Below are positions 1 to 6,857 of a stretch of DNA of 7,584 nucleotides, piece by piece. A program made the position numbers and the translations under genes. Every line of letters starts with the position of its first letter. Positions within the stretch are counted from its first letter, which is position 1. The notes beneath the pieces were generated by a model. That model was not told the DNA's origin. It saw nothing but the letters and a program-made list of their open reading frames with translations, and made no database searches. Source of the DNA: Lentisphaerota bacterium. Its GTDB lineage: Bacteria; Verrucomicrobiota; Kiritimatiellia; RFP12; JAAYLN01. The stretch is taken from NCBI GenBank assembly GCA_012514915.1, contig JAAYZJ010000411.1, positions 1 through 7,584 on the forward strand. Direction: 5' to 3'.

Positions 1-13
1 GTTATTCTTTCTC

Positions 14-42
14 TTTTCAATGTTCCGTCCGCATGCTAAACT
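14..42 (+). promoter_or_regulatory. Candidate sigma70-like promoter for ilvC
   Basis: A -35-like TTTTCA (14-19) is followed after 17 bp by TAAACT (37-42), which is preceded by TGC and so resembles an extended -10 element. Transcription would begin near 49 and give a leader of about 65 nt. The area is clearly more AT-rich than the rest of the window. The match is by eye only. No leader peptide or attenuator for branched-chain amino acids is evident, although the window starts too close to exclude regulatory sites further upstream. Confidence 0.4.
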
Positions 43-98
43 GGGCCACGTTCGCACTCTTTGCGACTTGGGTTTGCCACATCCGGCGAAAACCGATC

Positions 99-103
99 AG
101 GAG
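99..103 (+). promoter_or_regulatory. Ribosome-binding site of ilvC
   Basis: AGGAG lies 11 nt before the ATG at 115. The spacing is slightly long but usable. It supports the ATG at 115 over an in-frame TTG at 61, which has no such site in front of it. Confidence 0.6.
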
Positions 104-114
104 AAACGAGTAAC

Positions 115-1215
115 ATGGCAACAATCAACTTCGGCGGCGTCGATGAAACCGTCGTGATGCGGAAAGAATTTTCACTCGCCAAGGCCCGTAAGGTCCTCAA
201 GAAAGAGGTTGTCGCGGTTCTGGGCTACGGCGTCCAGGGTCCCGCCCAGTCGCTGAACATGCGCGATAATGGCATCAACGTCATCATCGGCCAGTCCAAG
301 AAATTTCCCAAGGACTGGGAGCGTGCCGTCAAGGACGGCTGGGTTCCCGGCAAGACGCTCTTCGAGATCGAGGAGGCCGCCGAGCGCGCCACAATCATCC
401 AGATGCTCGTCGCCGACGGCGCGATCAAGGCCGTCTGGCCGTTGGTCGCCCCCAAGCTGACCGCCGGCAAGGCCCTTTACTTCTCGCACGGCTTCGGACT
501 GGTCTACAACGACCTGACCGGCGTCAAGGCGCCGAAGGATGTCGATGTCCTGCTGGTCGCCCCGAAGGGCTCGGGGACGAGCGTGCGCCGCAACTTCCTG
601 AACGGCGTCGGCATCAACTCGAGCTACGCCGTGGCGCAGGACGCCACCGGGCGCGCCGAGGAGCGCTGCCAGGCGATCGGCATCGCGATCGGCTCGGGCT
701 ATCTCTTCCCGACCACGTTCGAACACGAGGTCACCAGCGATCTCGTCGGCGAGCGCGGCGTGCTGATGGGCGCGCTGGCGGGCATCATGGAGGCCCAGTA
801 CGACGTGCTGCGCAAGAACGGCCACTCCCCGAGCGAGGCTTTCAACGAGACGGTCGAGGAGCTCACCCAGAGCCTGATCCGGCTGGTCGATGAGAACGGC
901 ATGGACTGGATGTTCGCGAACTGCTCGGCCACGGCGCAGCGCGGCGCGCTCGACTGGAAGCCGAAGTTCAAGAAGGCCACCCTCCCCGTCTTTAAGGACC
1001 TTTATCAGGCCGTCAAGACGAAGAAGGAGGCGGCCCGCGTCATGAAGACCTGCAGCAAGCCCGACTACAAGGAGCAGCTCAAGAAGGAGCTCGACGCGAT
1101 GGGCGGCAGCGAGATGTGGCGGGCCGGCAAGGCCTGCCGCGCGCTGCGGCCGCACGACAAGGTGCATGCCGGCGCGGCCACCGCCGCCGGTGTGCGCGGA
1201 CGCGCCGCCAACTAA
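115..1215 (+). CDS. ilvC: Ketol-acid reductoisomerase (NADP+), Bacteroidetes/fungal-type short form
   Basis: This enzyme makes 2,3-dihydroxyisovalerate from acetolactate, and the isoleucine counterpart, by Mg-dependent alkyl migration followed by NADPH reduction. It is the second common step of branched-chain amino-acid synthesis and acts in the cytoplasm. The 366-aa product has the Rossmann motif GYGVQG at residues 37-42, SHGF with His125, APKGSGT with Lys151, the metal ligands Asp209 and Glu213 in SDLVGERG, Glu245 and Glu249 in FNETVEEL, and Ser271 in CSATAQRGALDW. All expected catalytic positions are present. The N-terminal INFGG and the long match through GHSPSEAFNETVEELTQSL resemble Bacteroidetes enzymes and yeast Ilv5 as remembered, more than E. 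coli IlvC, which is about 490 aa. The start at 115 is chosen because family members begin just before NFGG and an AGGAG precedes it. After the usual LRP ending there is a tail of about 17 Ala/Gly/Arg-rich residues. NADPH preference is inferred from Ser/Lys residues in the loop near 61-66. Confidence 0.97.
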   Translation: MATINFGGVDETVVMRKEFSLAKARKVLKKEVVAVLGYGVQGPAQSLNMRDNGINVIIGQSKKFPKDWERAVKDGWVPGKTLFEIEEAAERATIIQMLVADGAIKAVWPLVAPKLTAGKALYFSHGFGLVYNDLTGVKAPKDVDVLLVAPKGSGTSVRRNFLNGVGINSSYAVAQDATGRAEERCQAIGIAIGSGYLFPTTFEHEVTSDLVGERGVLMGALAGIMEAQYDVLRKNGHSPSEAFNETVEELTQSLIRLVDENGMDWMFANCSATAQRGALDWKPKFKKATLPVFKDLYQAVKTKKEAARVMKTCSKPDYKEQLKKELDAMGGSEMWRAGKACRALRPHDKVHAGAATAAGVRGRAAN

Positions 1216-1242
1216 GACGCGTTGCGAAGCGCGGAACGCCGT

Positions 1243-1278
1243 GGGAGGCAGGCCACTTGGCCTGCCTCCCTTTTTTTT
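1243..1278 (+). terminator. Intrinsic terminator of ilvC
   Basis: A perfect 12-bp stem (GGGAGGCAGGCC at 1243-1254, its complement at 1259-1270) closes a 4-nt ACTT loop and is followed directly by eight T residues (1271-1278). It begins 27 nt after the ilvC stop codon. There is no T run on the minus-strand side, so it should terminate only rightward transcription, and ilvC looks like the last or only gene of its transcript. Confidence 0.95.
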
Positions 1279-1379
1279 CGCCTAGTTTCGCGACCAATTA
1301 TTGCGGGCGGTAAACCAATACATGCTGGCTAAGCACGGATGGATCAAGTCTCGTTTGCCCAGATGATTCCGTGTGTGAG

Positions 1380-1397
1380 GGCTCGCGGAAGCGAGCC
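1380..1397 (+). repeat. GNRA-loop hairpin
   Basis: GGCTCGC (1380-1386) and GCGAGCC (1391-1397) pair perfectly around a GGAA loop. Read as plus-strand RNA this is a GNRA tetraloop; on the minus strand the loop would be UUCC. No T run follows on either side, so it is not an intrinsic terminator. It could be a structured RNA element or the end of the leftward mRNA. No function is assigned. Confidence 0.5.
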
Positions 1398-1463
1398 ATC
1401 AAGGTGGGGCGACGGCGTCCTCGCCTAGCCGCAGGGGGGGGACACCAATCGCCGGGATCCAGG

Positions 1464-1488
1464 GGATGCATCGCAATCCTGTGCATCC
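1464..1488. repeat. 7-bp inverted repeat, 11-nt loop
   Basis: GGATGCA (1464-1470) and TGCATCC (1482-1488) are exact reverse complements separated by 11 nt. It lies downstream of the leftward gene pair and could fold in its 3' untranslated RNA. It has no poly-T tail. Confidence 0.4.
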
Positions 1489-1518
1489 GCGTACGATCGT
1501 CCTCGTCCCCGCACGCGC

Positions 1519-1537
1519 TCGATTCACGCGTGATCGA
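1519..1537. repeat. Near-perfect palindrome beside the leftward stop codon
   Basis: TCGA, one extra T, the 10-bp palindrome TCACGCGTGA (1524-1533) and TCGA again form a 19-base near-perfect inverted repeat. It starts 5 bases beyond the stop codon of the leftward SHD1-like gene (stop at 1543-1545). It may stabilise the mRNA 3' end, aid factor-dependent termination or bind a protein. Nothing in the sequence decides between these. Confidence 0.4.
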
Positions 1538-1542
1538 ACCGG

Positions 1543-2586
1543 CTAGTCGATCGTCACGATCATCCGGAATCGGTCGGATCGCTTATCGATTTCGTTCTTG
1601 ATCAACGCGACCGAGAATCCCTCGTACGGGGCCGTACCGCGGTAGATGACCGGGATGAGCCGGCCGTCCTTCAACTGGCTAGCCGTGACCGACAGGCGGC
1701 GCGAACCATAGACGGGGCCGTCGACCGTCACTTGCTCGGCCAGCCCGATCAGCGATTGCTGCCCCTGCCAGAAGGGATAGACGACCGTCTTCCCCTTAGG
1801 CGGCTCAACCCGCAGCTCGAAGGGGGCCAGCAGCCGTTTGCGCTCGTCCATCGGCACGCTGTTCTCGAACGTGCGCACCGCCGGCACATATAGGCGCATC
1901 TGGAAGCGGGTCGGATACTTGATCCCCGGCGGATCGCGAACCCACCCCCAGCATTGGACAGTGTTGTCGACAAAGGCATAGCTCCAGGAGAACGTGACCC
2001 CGTCGGCCATCCGGCCCGTGAAGGTCAGCTCCTTCGGATCGAGCGTGGGCCGGGGAATCTCGTCGAAACCGACGATGGCGCGGCCATACTCCTGCCTGGA
2101 AACGTAGTGGTGCAGCGGGCGCAGGATGAGGGGGCGGCCGAAGGTGTTGGTCCCGTCGCGGATCTCGATTTCGACCTGGGATGCCCTGTTCACGCGGGCG
2201 ATGAAGTTCGGATGCGTGTAGACGGAATGATAGCGCCGCCCCGGCCCCTCGGTGAAAACGGGTACGCGGTTGGAGGCGACGCCCTCGGTCTGATAGGCCG
2301 GTCCGCGCTGCTGGCGTTCGACCCAGGCGGCCACCGCCGCCTGGCCCGGCGGCGTCAAGTCGCCGAGTCGGATGCGCAGCACCGCGCCGTTCGTCGTCTG
2401 GAGCGAGACCATGTTCTGCTGCACGCCGACGAGCGCCGCCGTGACCGTCGCGCCCGAACGACTGCTCCACTCGCGGGTCTCGGGAGACTCCGCCGCCGGC
2501 GCGCGCGCGGCAAGCAGCGGCAGGACCGCCGCGACCAAGGTGCGGATCAGAACACGGGCGGATGACGCTTTCATGGCGGGGCTCAT
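1543..2586 (-). CDS. Exported SHD1-like domain protein, function unknown
   Basis: This 347-aa product starts with a basic segment and a hydrophobic stretch (about residues 14-27) ending in ARAPAAE, a plausible signal peptidase I site, so it is probably exported. Residues 38-90 (REWSSRSGATV..ALVGV..NMVSLQTTNG..LRIRLGDLTPPGQAAV) match the pattern of SLA1 homology domain 1 (SHD1), a small beta module frequent in Planctomycetes and Verrucomicrobia: a REW start, a V/L-rich hairpin, then L..L...D/G. Residues 100-347 are beta-rich with many aromatics and match no family I recognise. They include HHYVS at 159-163 and a single Cys at 212. There is no membrane anchor or C-terminal sorting signal. The gene starts 9 nt after the stop of the large hydrolase-like gene, so the two are probably cotranscribed. 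Neither the ATG at 2586 nor the in-frame ATG at 2574 has a good ribosome-binding site. The later one gives a more typical signal peptide (MKASS), so coupled translation and the later start are both possible. Confidence 0.85.
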   Translation of the reverse strand: MSPAMKASSARVLIRTLVAAVLPLLAARAPAAESPETREWSSRSGATVTAALVGVQQNMVSLQTTNGAVLRIRLGDLTPPGQAAVAAWVERQQRGPAYQTEGVASNRVPVFTEGPGRRYHSVYTHPNFIARVNRASQVEIEIRDGTNTFGRPLILRPLHHYVSRQEYGRAIVGFDEIPRPTLDPKELTFTGRMADGVTFSWSYAFVDNTVQCWGWVRDPPGIKYPTRFQMRLYVPAVRTFENSVPMDERKRLLAPFELRVEPPKGKTVVYPFWQGQQSLIGLAEQVTVDGPVYGSRRLSVTASQLKDGRLIPVIYRGTAPYEGFSVALIKNEIDKRSDRFRMIVTID

Positions 2587-2595
2587 GCGGGTTGA

Positions 2596-5500
2596 TTACT
2601 TGTTCGGGAAGTCGTCCTTCAGCAACAGGCGCTGCACGGCGGAGGGTTTCGACTCCTGGCGGCGCGCGTTCGTGTAGGTCGCGAAGAAGTAGAGCGGGAA
2701 CTCGGGGCGCAGGCGGCGCACGAGCTGGGTGGGTTCGGCACCGGTCGACAGCCGCGACGCCCCGGTGCCGTCCTCGTAGGCGGAGACGTAGATGTTATAG
2801 GCGCGGACATCGCCTTCGGCCTTGCTGATTTCCACCATGATCTGGGTGCCGTCGTACCAGGCGTCGGGTTTGAAGAAGCGGACGATGCTGGGCGCGGGCA
2901 GATCCGAGGTTGCCTGCAACTGCTTGACCGGGTTGGGCAGCAGGGCGGGGTCCGGCGGCTCGATCCGCAGGGTCGCGAGCCGCTGGCGCTCGACCGGCAG
3001 CTCCGTCAGGTCGTCCTCGCGATCGTACACGGCGACCAGACGGTCGAGGACGACGCTGGGATCGGGAATGGCGAGCAGCTCGTTGACGTAGACGTGGTGC
3101 GTGCGGTGGGTGATCACGACCTTCGTCAGCTTGATGGGAAGATCGACGATCCCCTCCTGGTCGTGGCCCCACCAGACGTTCTCGTAGTCGCGGTAGCCGT
3201 CGTAGGGGGCGCTGCGCGGCAGCGGAAACTCGACATAGCGGGCGCCGTCGAAATTGAAGTAGCTGCGCTGGGCCGAATCGTCTCCGTTCCAGTTGTTCGG
3301 CGCGCCGGTCGAGAGCCAGCGCTCGCCCTTGGCGTCCTCGATCTCGTAGATCACGCGGCCCCATGACGAGGCGCCCTTGACATAGAGGCCGAGCGCCCGG
3401 GCCTGCCCGGCGATCGCGAGCGGGGCGGCTGGCTCCAGCACACCGTACCAATCGACTGTGGGACGGGACTCGGGCGTCTCCCGGAGGGCGACCTGCAACG
3501 CCGGACGTCCACCGAAGTCGACCGTCTCCAGTGCCATCGGGCCGGCCGCGAACGGGGCCAGGACCGGGTTGTTGGACTCGAGACGGGTGTAGGGCGCGGC
3601 GGCCAGTTTCCAGCCGGCGTGGAAGGTGGCCAGCTCGCGGGTGGGTTCCTGCGGGGCCTCGCGGTGGACCGGATCACCCACGGCGGCGGCCTGGATCGGC
3701 TGGGTAGTGGTGATCCAGAACGGCGTCGGCGTGAGGGTCAGCGTCGCCTGGTTCTCCGCCGTCAACTCGATCGGCCATGCGTTGCCGTTCTCGTCGATGC
3801 GCACAGCCGTCTCGCCGGGGGCGAAGGTCAGCGTGACCGGGCGCTCGCCGCGAACCGTCCAGAGGGTGTGGACGTGCGCGTACGGCCGGGTGGTGTCCTG
3901 GTTGAGAAAGGCGAGGCAGTAGCTGGTCAGCGAGCCGGTCGGCAGATAGCCGTTGGGCTTGACCATGTCCAGCAGGCGGGTCATCGTCGCGTAGGCGGCG
4001 AACGCCTCCTTGGGATTGTACATGGGGGCACGGCCGACGATGCCGATGCTGCCGTAGTGCTGGCTGCCCCAGTAACCCGCGCAGTCGTGCAGGCTGAAGC
4101 AGTTGGCCAGCTTCTCGCTTCCGAGCTGGATCGCCAGGGCGCCGAAGCGCACGAAGTAGTCGGCGCTGGTGCGATGGCCCAGGGCGAGTGTGTGGCTGGT
4201 GGGGAAATAGGTCTCGTGGTGGACGACCGGCTTGTCGGCATAGCCGAGGCGCTTCATCTCCTGCTGCAGCAGCCACATGCGGTTGGGTGAGATGTCGCGC
4301 AACGGCATCTCGGGCATCCGCATGAACGTCGGGAAGTCGATGCCGATGATATCGAAGAGCTCGGCGGGGAATCCCATCCGCAGGAGGGGGATCTGGAACT
4401 GCGGATGTGTCCACCCCAAGCTGAGCCTGGCCTGCGGCACCTCCTTGCGGAGAGCCTCGAAGGCGAGCTTGGCCGCCTTGAAGCGCCCCTCGTAGAGGCG
4501 CTTCTGCTCGGGGGTCCACGACTCCGTGCCGCTCTCGCCCAGATAATGGGGGTATTCGCCGAACATCAGGGGGATGTCGGCGACATCCTCGACGAAGAAT
4601 GCCAGGTAGGGGCTGTCGGGACTATCTTCGAGGAGCTTCTTGGCCTTATCGACCATTTCCCGCTGGAAGGCGGCGATCTTCTCCGCGTTGTCGGGATCGG
4701 TGTACAGCCATTCCGGCGCCCGGTAGCTGATGCCGGCGGGACGCGGCGCCAGCCCCCAGGTGCGGCGCAGGGTGTAGCGATCGCCGCCGCCGCCGGGACC
4801 GGCGCCGCGCGCGCCAGCCGCCCGCAGCAGGTAGGCGTTCTCGTCCAGGTCCGGATTGGTGCCGTGCCCGCCATACCAGGTCCACAGGCCCCAGCGGCTG
4901 TTCTTCTCCGTCGTGCGCCGGGTATCGAGCGGCAGTTGGACGAAGGTTCCCGCATCGACGAGCACGTCGCCGCCGGTGTGCGTGAAGCGGCTGGCGACGT
5001 GGTGCAGGCCGAAACGCGTCGGCGCGAGAGGCAGGCGGATCGTGCGGACTTCGCGCGGCAGGAGCTCGACATCGAGGGGCGCTTGCGCCTCCTCTTCGAC
5101 GGCGACGACGAGCCGTCCGCGCTGTCCGGCGTCGGTGTGGTTGGCCAGCGTGACCTCCCAGACGGGCGTGTCGGGCAGCACGTAGGCGTTGCCCGGACGG
5201 TTGCCGGTGGCGGTCATCGAGAGCGGGGCCTCCTCGAAGGTGAGGCCGAAGAGGCGGACGCCGCTGGGCGATCCCCCCTGGAACCAGCTGAAGTTGGCGG
5301 GGTCGGGGGTGCTCCGGTAGGGAAAGGTCGCCTGGGTCAGCTCGACCATCATGGTGTCTTCATGGCGGTATTCACGGGCGATCCGCTGCGAATCGAGCTC
5401 GACGGGAACGAGCCACAGGCGCCGCTCGCTGCCATCCGGTGCCTTAACCGGCAGGGGGCGCGCACCGCCGGGAACGGGAGGCGCATCGAACGCCGGCACT

Positions 5501-6663
5501 TCGGCGACGGCGTCGATGGGCCAGCCGGCATGCGGCTTGACGACACGGAGCGTCAGCCGCGGGATCGAGGCGGGCTCGCCGTCGGTAGCGGCCAGCAGCC
5601 AGGCGCGTCGGTAGGGGCGATTCGGGATGTTGAGCAGGATGCGGTTGGCGTCGAGCTCGCTGGCCGCCGGCCACAGCAGACGCATGCTGACGCCGCCGGA
5701 AAACGCGCGGTAGTGGAAGAGGCTCTGGCCGACATCGATATGGTCGTGGCCGCGTTCGCGGTTGGCGAGACGGAACGGAATCGAGTCGACCGTGCCCCGG
5801 GCGCCGCCGCCGGGGAGGCTGTCGGCGGCGATCCACGCGTCCTTTCCCGCGCCGACCGCGCTCGCGTTGACCCGGTCATCGAGGGAGACCGTGGTAAAGC
5901 GGCCGGCAGCGGCCGGCCGGGTGACGGTCAGCCCGGCGATCCGGAGCTGCGGATCGGGAAGGGCGAGCATGAGGCGCCCGTCGAGCCGGTCGCCCCGGTC
6001 GTAGCGACCGATGCAGTAGCCGTCCTTGTAGATCGTCACCAGGCGATCCTGAATCATGAAGCGCAGGCGGATCCAGGAGGTGTCGGGCGGCGGCACCCGG
6101 GCCATGGCCTGCTCGATCTCGGTGCGGAATTCGGGGTCCCAGACGGGTGAAATGTCGCTGTAGCGGGGCCGGAAGGTGACGGTGCGGCCATCGCTGCTGC
6201 GCGGCTTGCGGTCGAGCAGGTTGTTGGCGACCGACCCCCGGGCGACGGTGACGCCGAGCGTCTGCGCCCCCGGCGCGCCGGGTCGCAACATGACGCGGTA
6301 GCCGTAGGCGGGCGAGTTCGGGTGCCCCTCGGCCGCCAGAAAGAGGGTGGCGCCCGTCCGCCGCGCCGCCGGATCGGGCCAGCGCAGCAGCACCTCGACC
6401 TCGTAGTCGCCGGCGACGGGCTCGCGGGACCAGAGGTAGGTGCCCTTGGCGGGCGAGAGAACCTGCCGCCCGAGGATGTCGTCGTCGATGGCCGTCAGCG
6501 GCTCCGCGCCCGTCCAGGCGACCGCGGCCGCGGCGGGATCCATCGGCAGATCAAGCAGCACCTCGGCGTCGGGTTGCGGTTGCCACCAGCTTGCCGGCTG
6601 CGCCTGAAGCGCGCAGGCAAGCGTGACGGTGACGAGCAGCACGAGGGATACGATTCGCCACAT
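2596..6663 (-). CDS. Large exported glycoside hydrolase-like multidomain protein
   Basis: The 1355-aa product has a signal peptide (MWRIVSLVLLVTVTLACA, likely cut after ACA). Residues 30-250 form a concanavalin/LamG or DUF1080-like beta region (YEVEVLLRW, YGYRVMLRPG, WIRLRFMIQDRLVTIYKDG). Residues 255-580 are further beta-rich domains. Residues 588-900 look like a clan GH-A type TIM barrel: WGLWTWYGG (strand 1), FFVEDVADIP with Glu692 (strand 4, possible acid/base), DIIGIDFPTF (strand 6), KPVVHHETYFP with Glu817 (strand 7, possible nucleophile), then NPKEAFAAYATMTRLL. A beta-sandwich follows (about 905-990, HTLWTVRGERPVTLTF), then a carbohydrate-binding-like region (about 1010-1205) and a Fn3-like end (about 1240-1350). 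Substrate and exact family are not recognisable, and the strand-4 glutamate lacks the usual preceding Asn. A Gly-rich loop (615-627) interrupts the early barrel. The start at 6663 is chosen over 6711 and 6669 because GGAG lies 7 nt before it. It leads the SHD1-like gene in a probable operon. Confidence 0.85.
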   Translation of the reverse strand: MWRIVSLVLLVTVTLACALQAQPASWWQPQPDAEVLLDLPMDPAAAAVAWTGAEPLTAIDDDILGRQVLSPAKGTYLWSREPVAGDYEVEVLLRWPDPAARRTGATLFLAAEGHPNSPAYGYRVMLRPGAPGAQTLGVTVARGSVANNLLDRKPRSSDGRTVTFRPRYSDISPVWDPEFRTEIEQAMARVPPPDTSWIRLRFMIQDRLVTIYKDGYCIGRYDRGDRLDGRLMLALPDPQLRIAGLTVTRPAAAGRFTTVSLDDRVNASAVGAGKDAWIAADSLPGGGARGTVDSIPFRLANRERGHDHIDVGQSLFHYRAFSGGVSMRLLWPAASELDANRILLNIPNRPYRRAWLLAATDGEPASIPRLTLRVVKPHAGWPIDAVAEVPAFDAPPVPGGARPLPVKAPDGSERRLWLVPVELDSQRIAREYRHEDTMMVELTQATFPYRSTPDPANFSWFQGGSPSGVRLFGLTFEEAPLSMTATGNRPGNAYVLPDTPVWEVTLANHTDAGQRGRLVVAVEEEAQAPLDVELLPREVRTIRLPLAPTRFGLHHVASRFTHTGGDVLVDAGTFVQLPLDTRRTTEKNSRWGLWTWYGGHGTNPDLDENAYLLRAAGARGAGPGGGGDRYTLRRTWGLAPRPAGISYRAPEWLYTDPDNAEKIAAFQREMVDKAKKLLEDSPDSPYLAFFVEDVADIPLMFGEYPHYLGESGTESWTPEQKRLYEGRFKAAKLAFEALRKEVPQARLSLGWTHPQFQIPLLRMGFPAELFDIIGIDFPTFMRMPEMPLRDISPNRMWLLQQEMKRLGYADKPVVHHETYFPTSHTLALGHRTSADYFVRFGALAIQLGSEKLANCFSLHDCAGYWGSQHYGSIGIVGRAPMYNPKEAFAAYATMTRLLDMVKPNGYLPTGSLTSYCLAFLNQDTTRPYAHVHTLWTVRGERPVTLTFAPGETAVRIDENGNAWPIELTAENQATLTLTPTPFWITTTQPIQAAAVGDPVHREAPQEPTRELATFHAGWKLAAAPYTRLESNNPVLAPFAAGPMALETVDFGGRPALQVALRETPESRPTVDWYGVLEPAAPLAIAGQARALGLYVKGASSWGRVIYEIEDAKGERWLSTGAPNNWNGDDSAQRSYFNFDGARYVEFPLPRSAPYDGYRDYENVWWGHDQEGIVDLPIKLTKVVITHRTHHVYVNELLAIPDPSVVLDRLVAVYDREDDLTELPVERQRLATLRIEPPDPALLPNPVKQLQATSDLPAPSIVRFFKPDAWYDGTQIMVEISKAEGDVRAYNIYVSAYEDGTGASRLSTGAEPTQLVRRLRPEFPLYFFATYTNARRQESKPSAVQRLLLKDDFPNK

Positions 6664-6670
6664 GGCCATA

Positions 6671-6675
6671 CTCCA
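6671..6675 (-). promoter_or_regulatory. Ribosome-binding site deciding the start of the large hydrolase-like gene
   Basis: On the minus strand TGGAG ends 7 nt before the ATG at 6663. The ATG at 6669 would be only 1 nt from it, and the ATG at 6711 lies upstream of it. Starting at 6663 also puts the signal peptide at the very N-terminus. Confidence 0.7.
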
Positions 6676-6699
6676 GGTTGGATGCGTTGCTTGCGTTGC

Positions 6700-6748
6700 G
6701 GCCGGCGCCACGCGGAAGCGGGGGCCGGCGGTGGTCGTGGGGCCGGCG
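6700..6748. repeat. Three direct copies of GGCCGGCG in the GC-rich leader
   Basis: GGCCGGCG occurs at 6700-6707, 6723-6730 and 6741-6748. The core GCCGGC is self-complementary, so the copies could pair with each other. They lie in what would be a leader of about 160 nt in front of the large hydrolase-like gene. In DNA this GC-rich the repeat could be chance or a structured leader. Confidence 0.35.
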
Positions 6749-6828
6749 TCTCCCGTTCCGCGCCTCCACCCGCCGCCCGCGGAAGCGCGTCGGAACTGGC
6801 CCCAGCCAATCCCGCCGATATCGCAACC

Positions 6829-6856
6829 AGTTTACCCCCTCCCTTCCGAAACGCAA
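6829..6856 (-). promoter_or_regulatory. Candidate promoter for the minus-strand gene pair
   Basis: Read on the minus strand, TTGCGT (6851-6856) is followed after 16 bp by TAAACT (6829-6834), an acceptable sigma70-like pair. Transcription would start near 6822 and leave a GC-rich leader of about 160 nt. The -10 hexamer is the same as the one proposed for ilvC, and both are followed by GG. The assignment is by eye. Confidence 0.35.
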
Positions 6857-6857
6857 G

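Larger units (their letters stand above)
1279..1542. other. Non-coding gap between convergent genes
   Basis: These 264 bases separate the 3' ends of ilvC and the SHD1-like gene. Short open frames here have no ribosome-binding site and no protein-like composition. No tRNA or recognised ncRNA is visible. The left part (about 1279-1375) is AT-richer than the genes. The right part carries three separate inverted repeats and a G8 run at 1434-1441. No T-tailed hairpin for the leftward transcript was found. Confidence 0.7.

Noticed and set aside
61..114. Upstream TTG start adding 18 residues to ilvC
   Set aside because: No ribosome-binding site precedes it, the added residues are not conserved in the family as known, and the ATG at 115 has AGGAG upstream.
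172..1167. 331-residue open frame antisense to ilvC
   Set aside because: It is Leu/Ala/Arg/Asp-rich with no domain and no ribosome-binding site, and lies wholly opposite a clear ilvC. It is a typical GC-rich shadow frame.
1434..1441. G8 run as a phase-variation tract
   Set aside because: It lies in a gap between gene 3' ends, so slippage would not switch a coding frame or an evident promoter.
4405..6150. 581-residue plus-strand open frame opposite the large hydrolase-like gene
   Set aside because: Its composition (Gly/Arg/Ala/Val/Glu) is that of the complement of a high-GC gene. The minus-strand frame has a signal peptide, a ribosome-binding site and coherent domains.
6603..6615. Lipoprotein lipobox in VTLAC
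   Set aside because: Thr at -3 and Leu at -2 do not fit the lipobox pattern well. An ACA signal peptidase I site is a simpler reading, though a lipoprotein cannot be fully excluded.
6664..6711. 16-residue N-terminal extension of the large hydrolase-like protein
   Set aside because: It would bury the signal peptide, and the GGAG site lies inside it at the right distance for the ATG at 6663.
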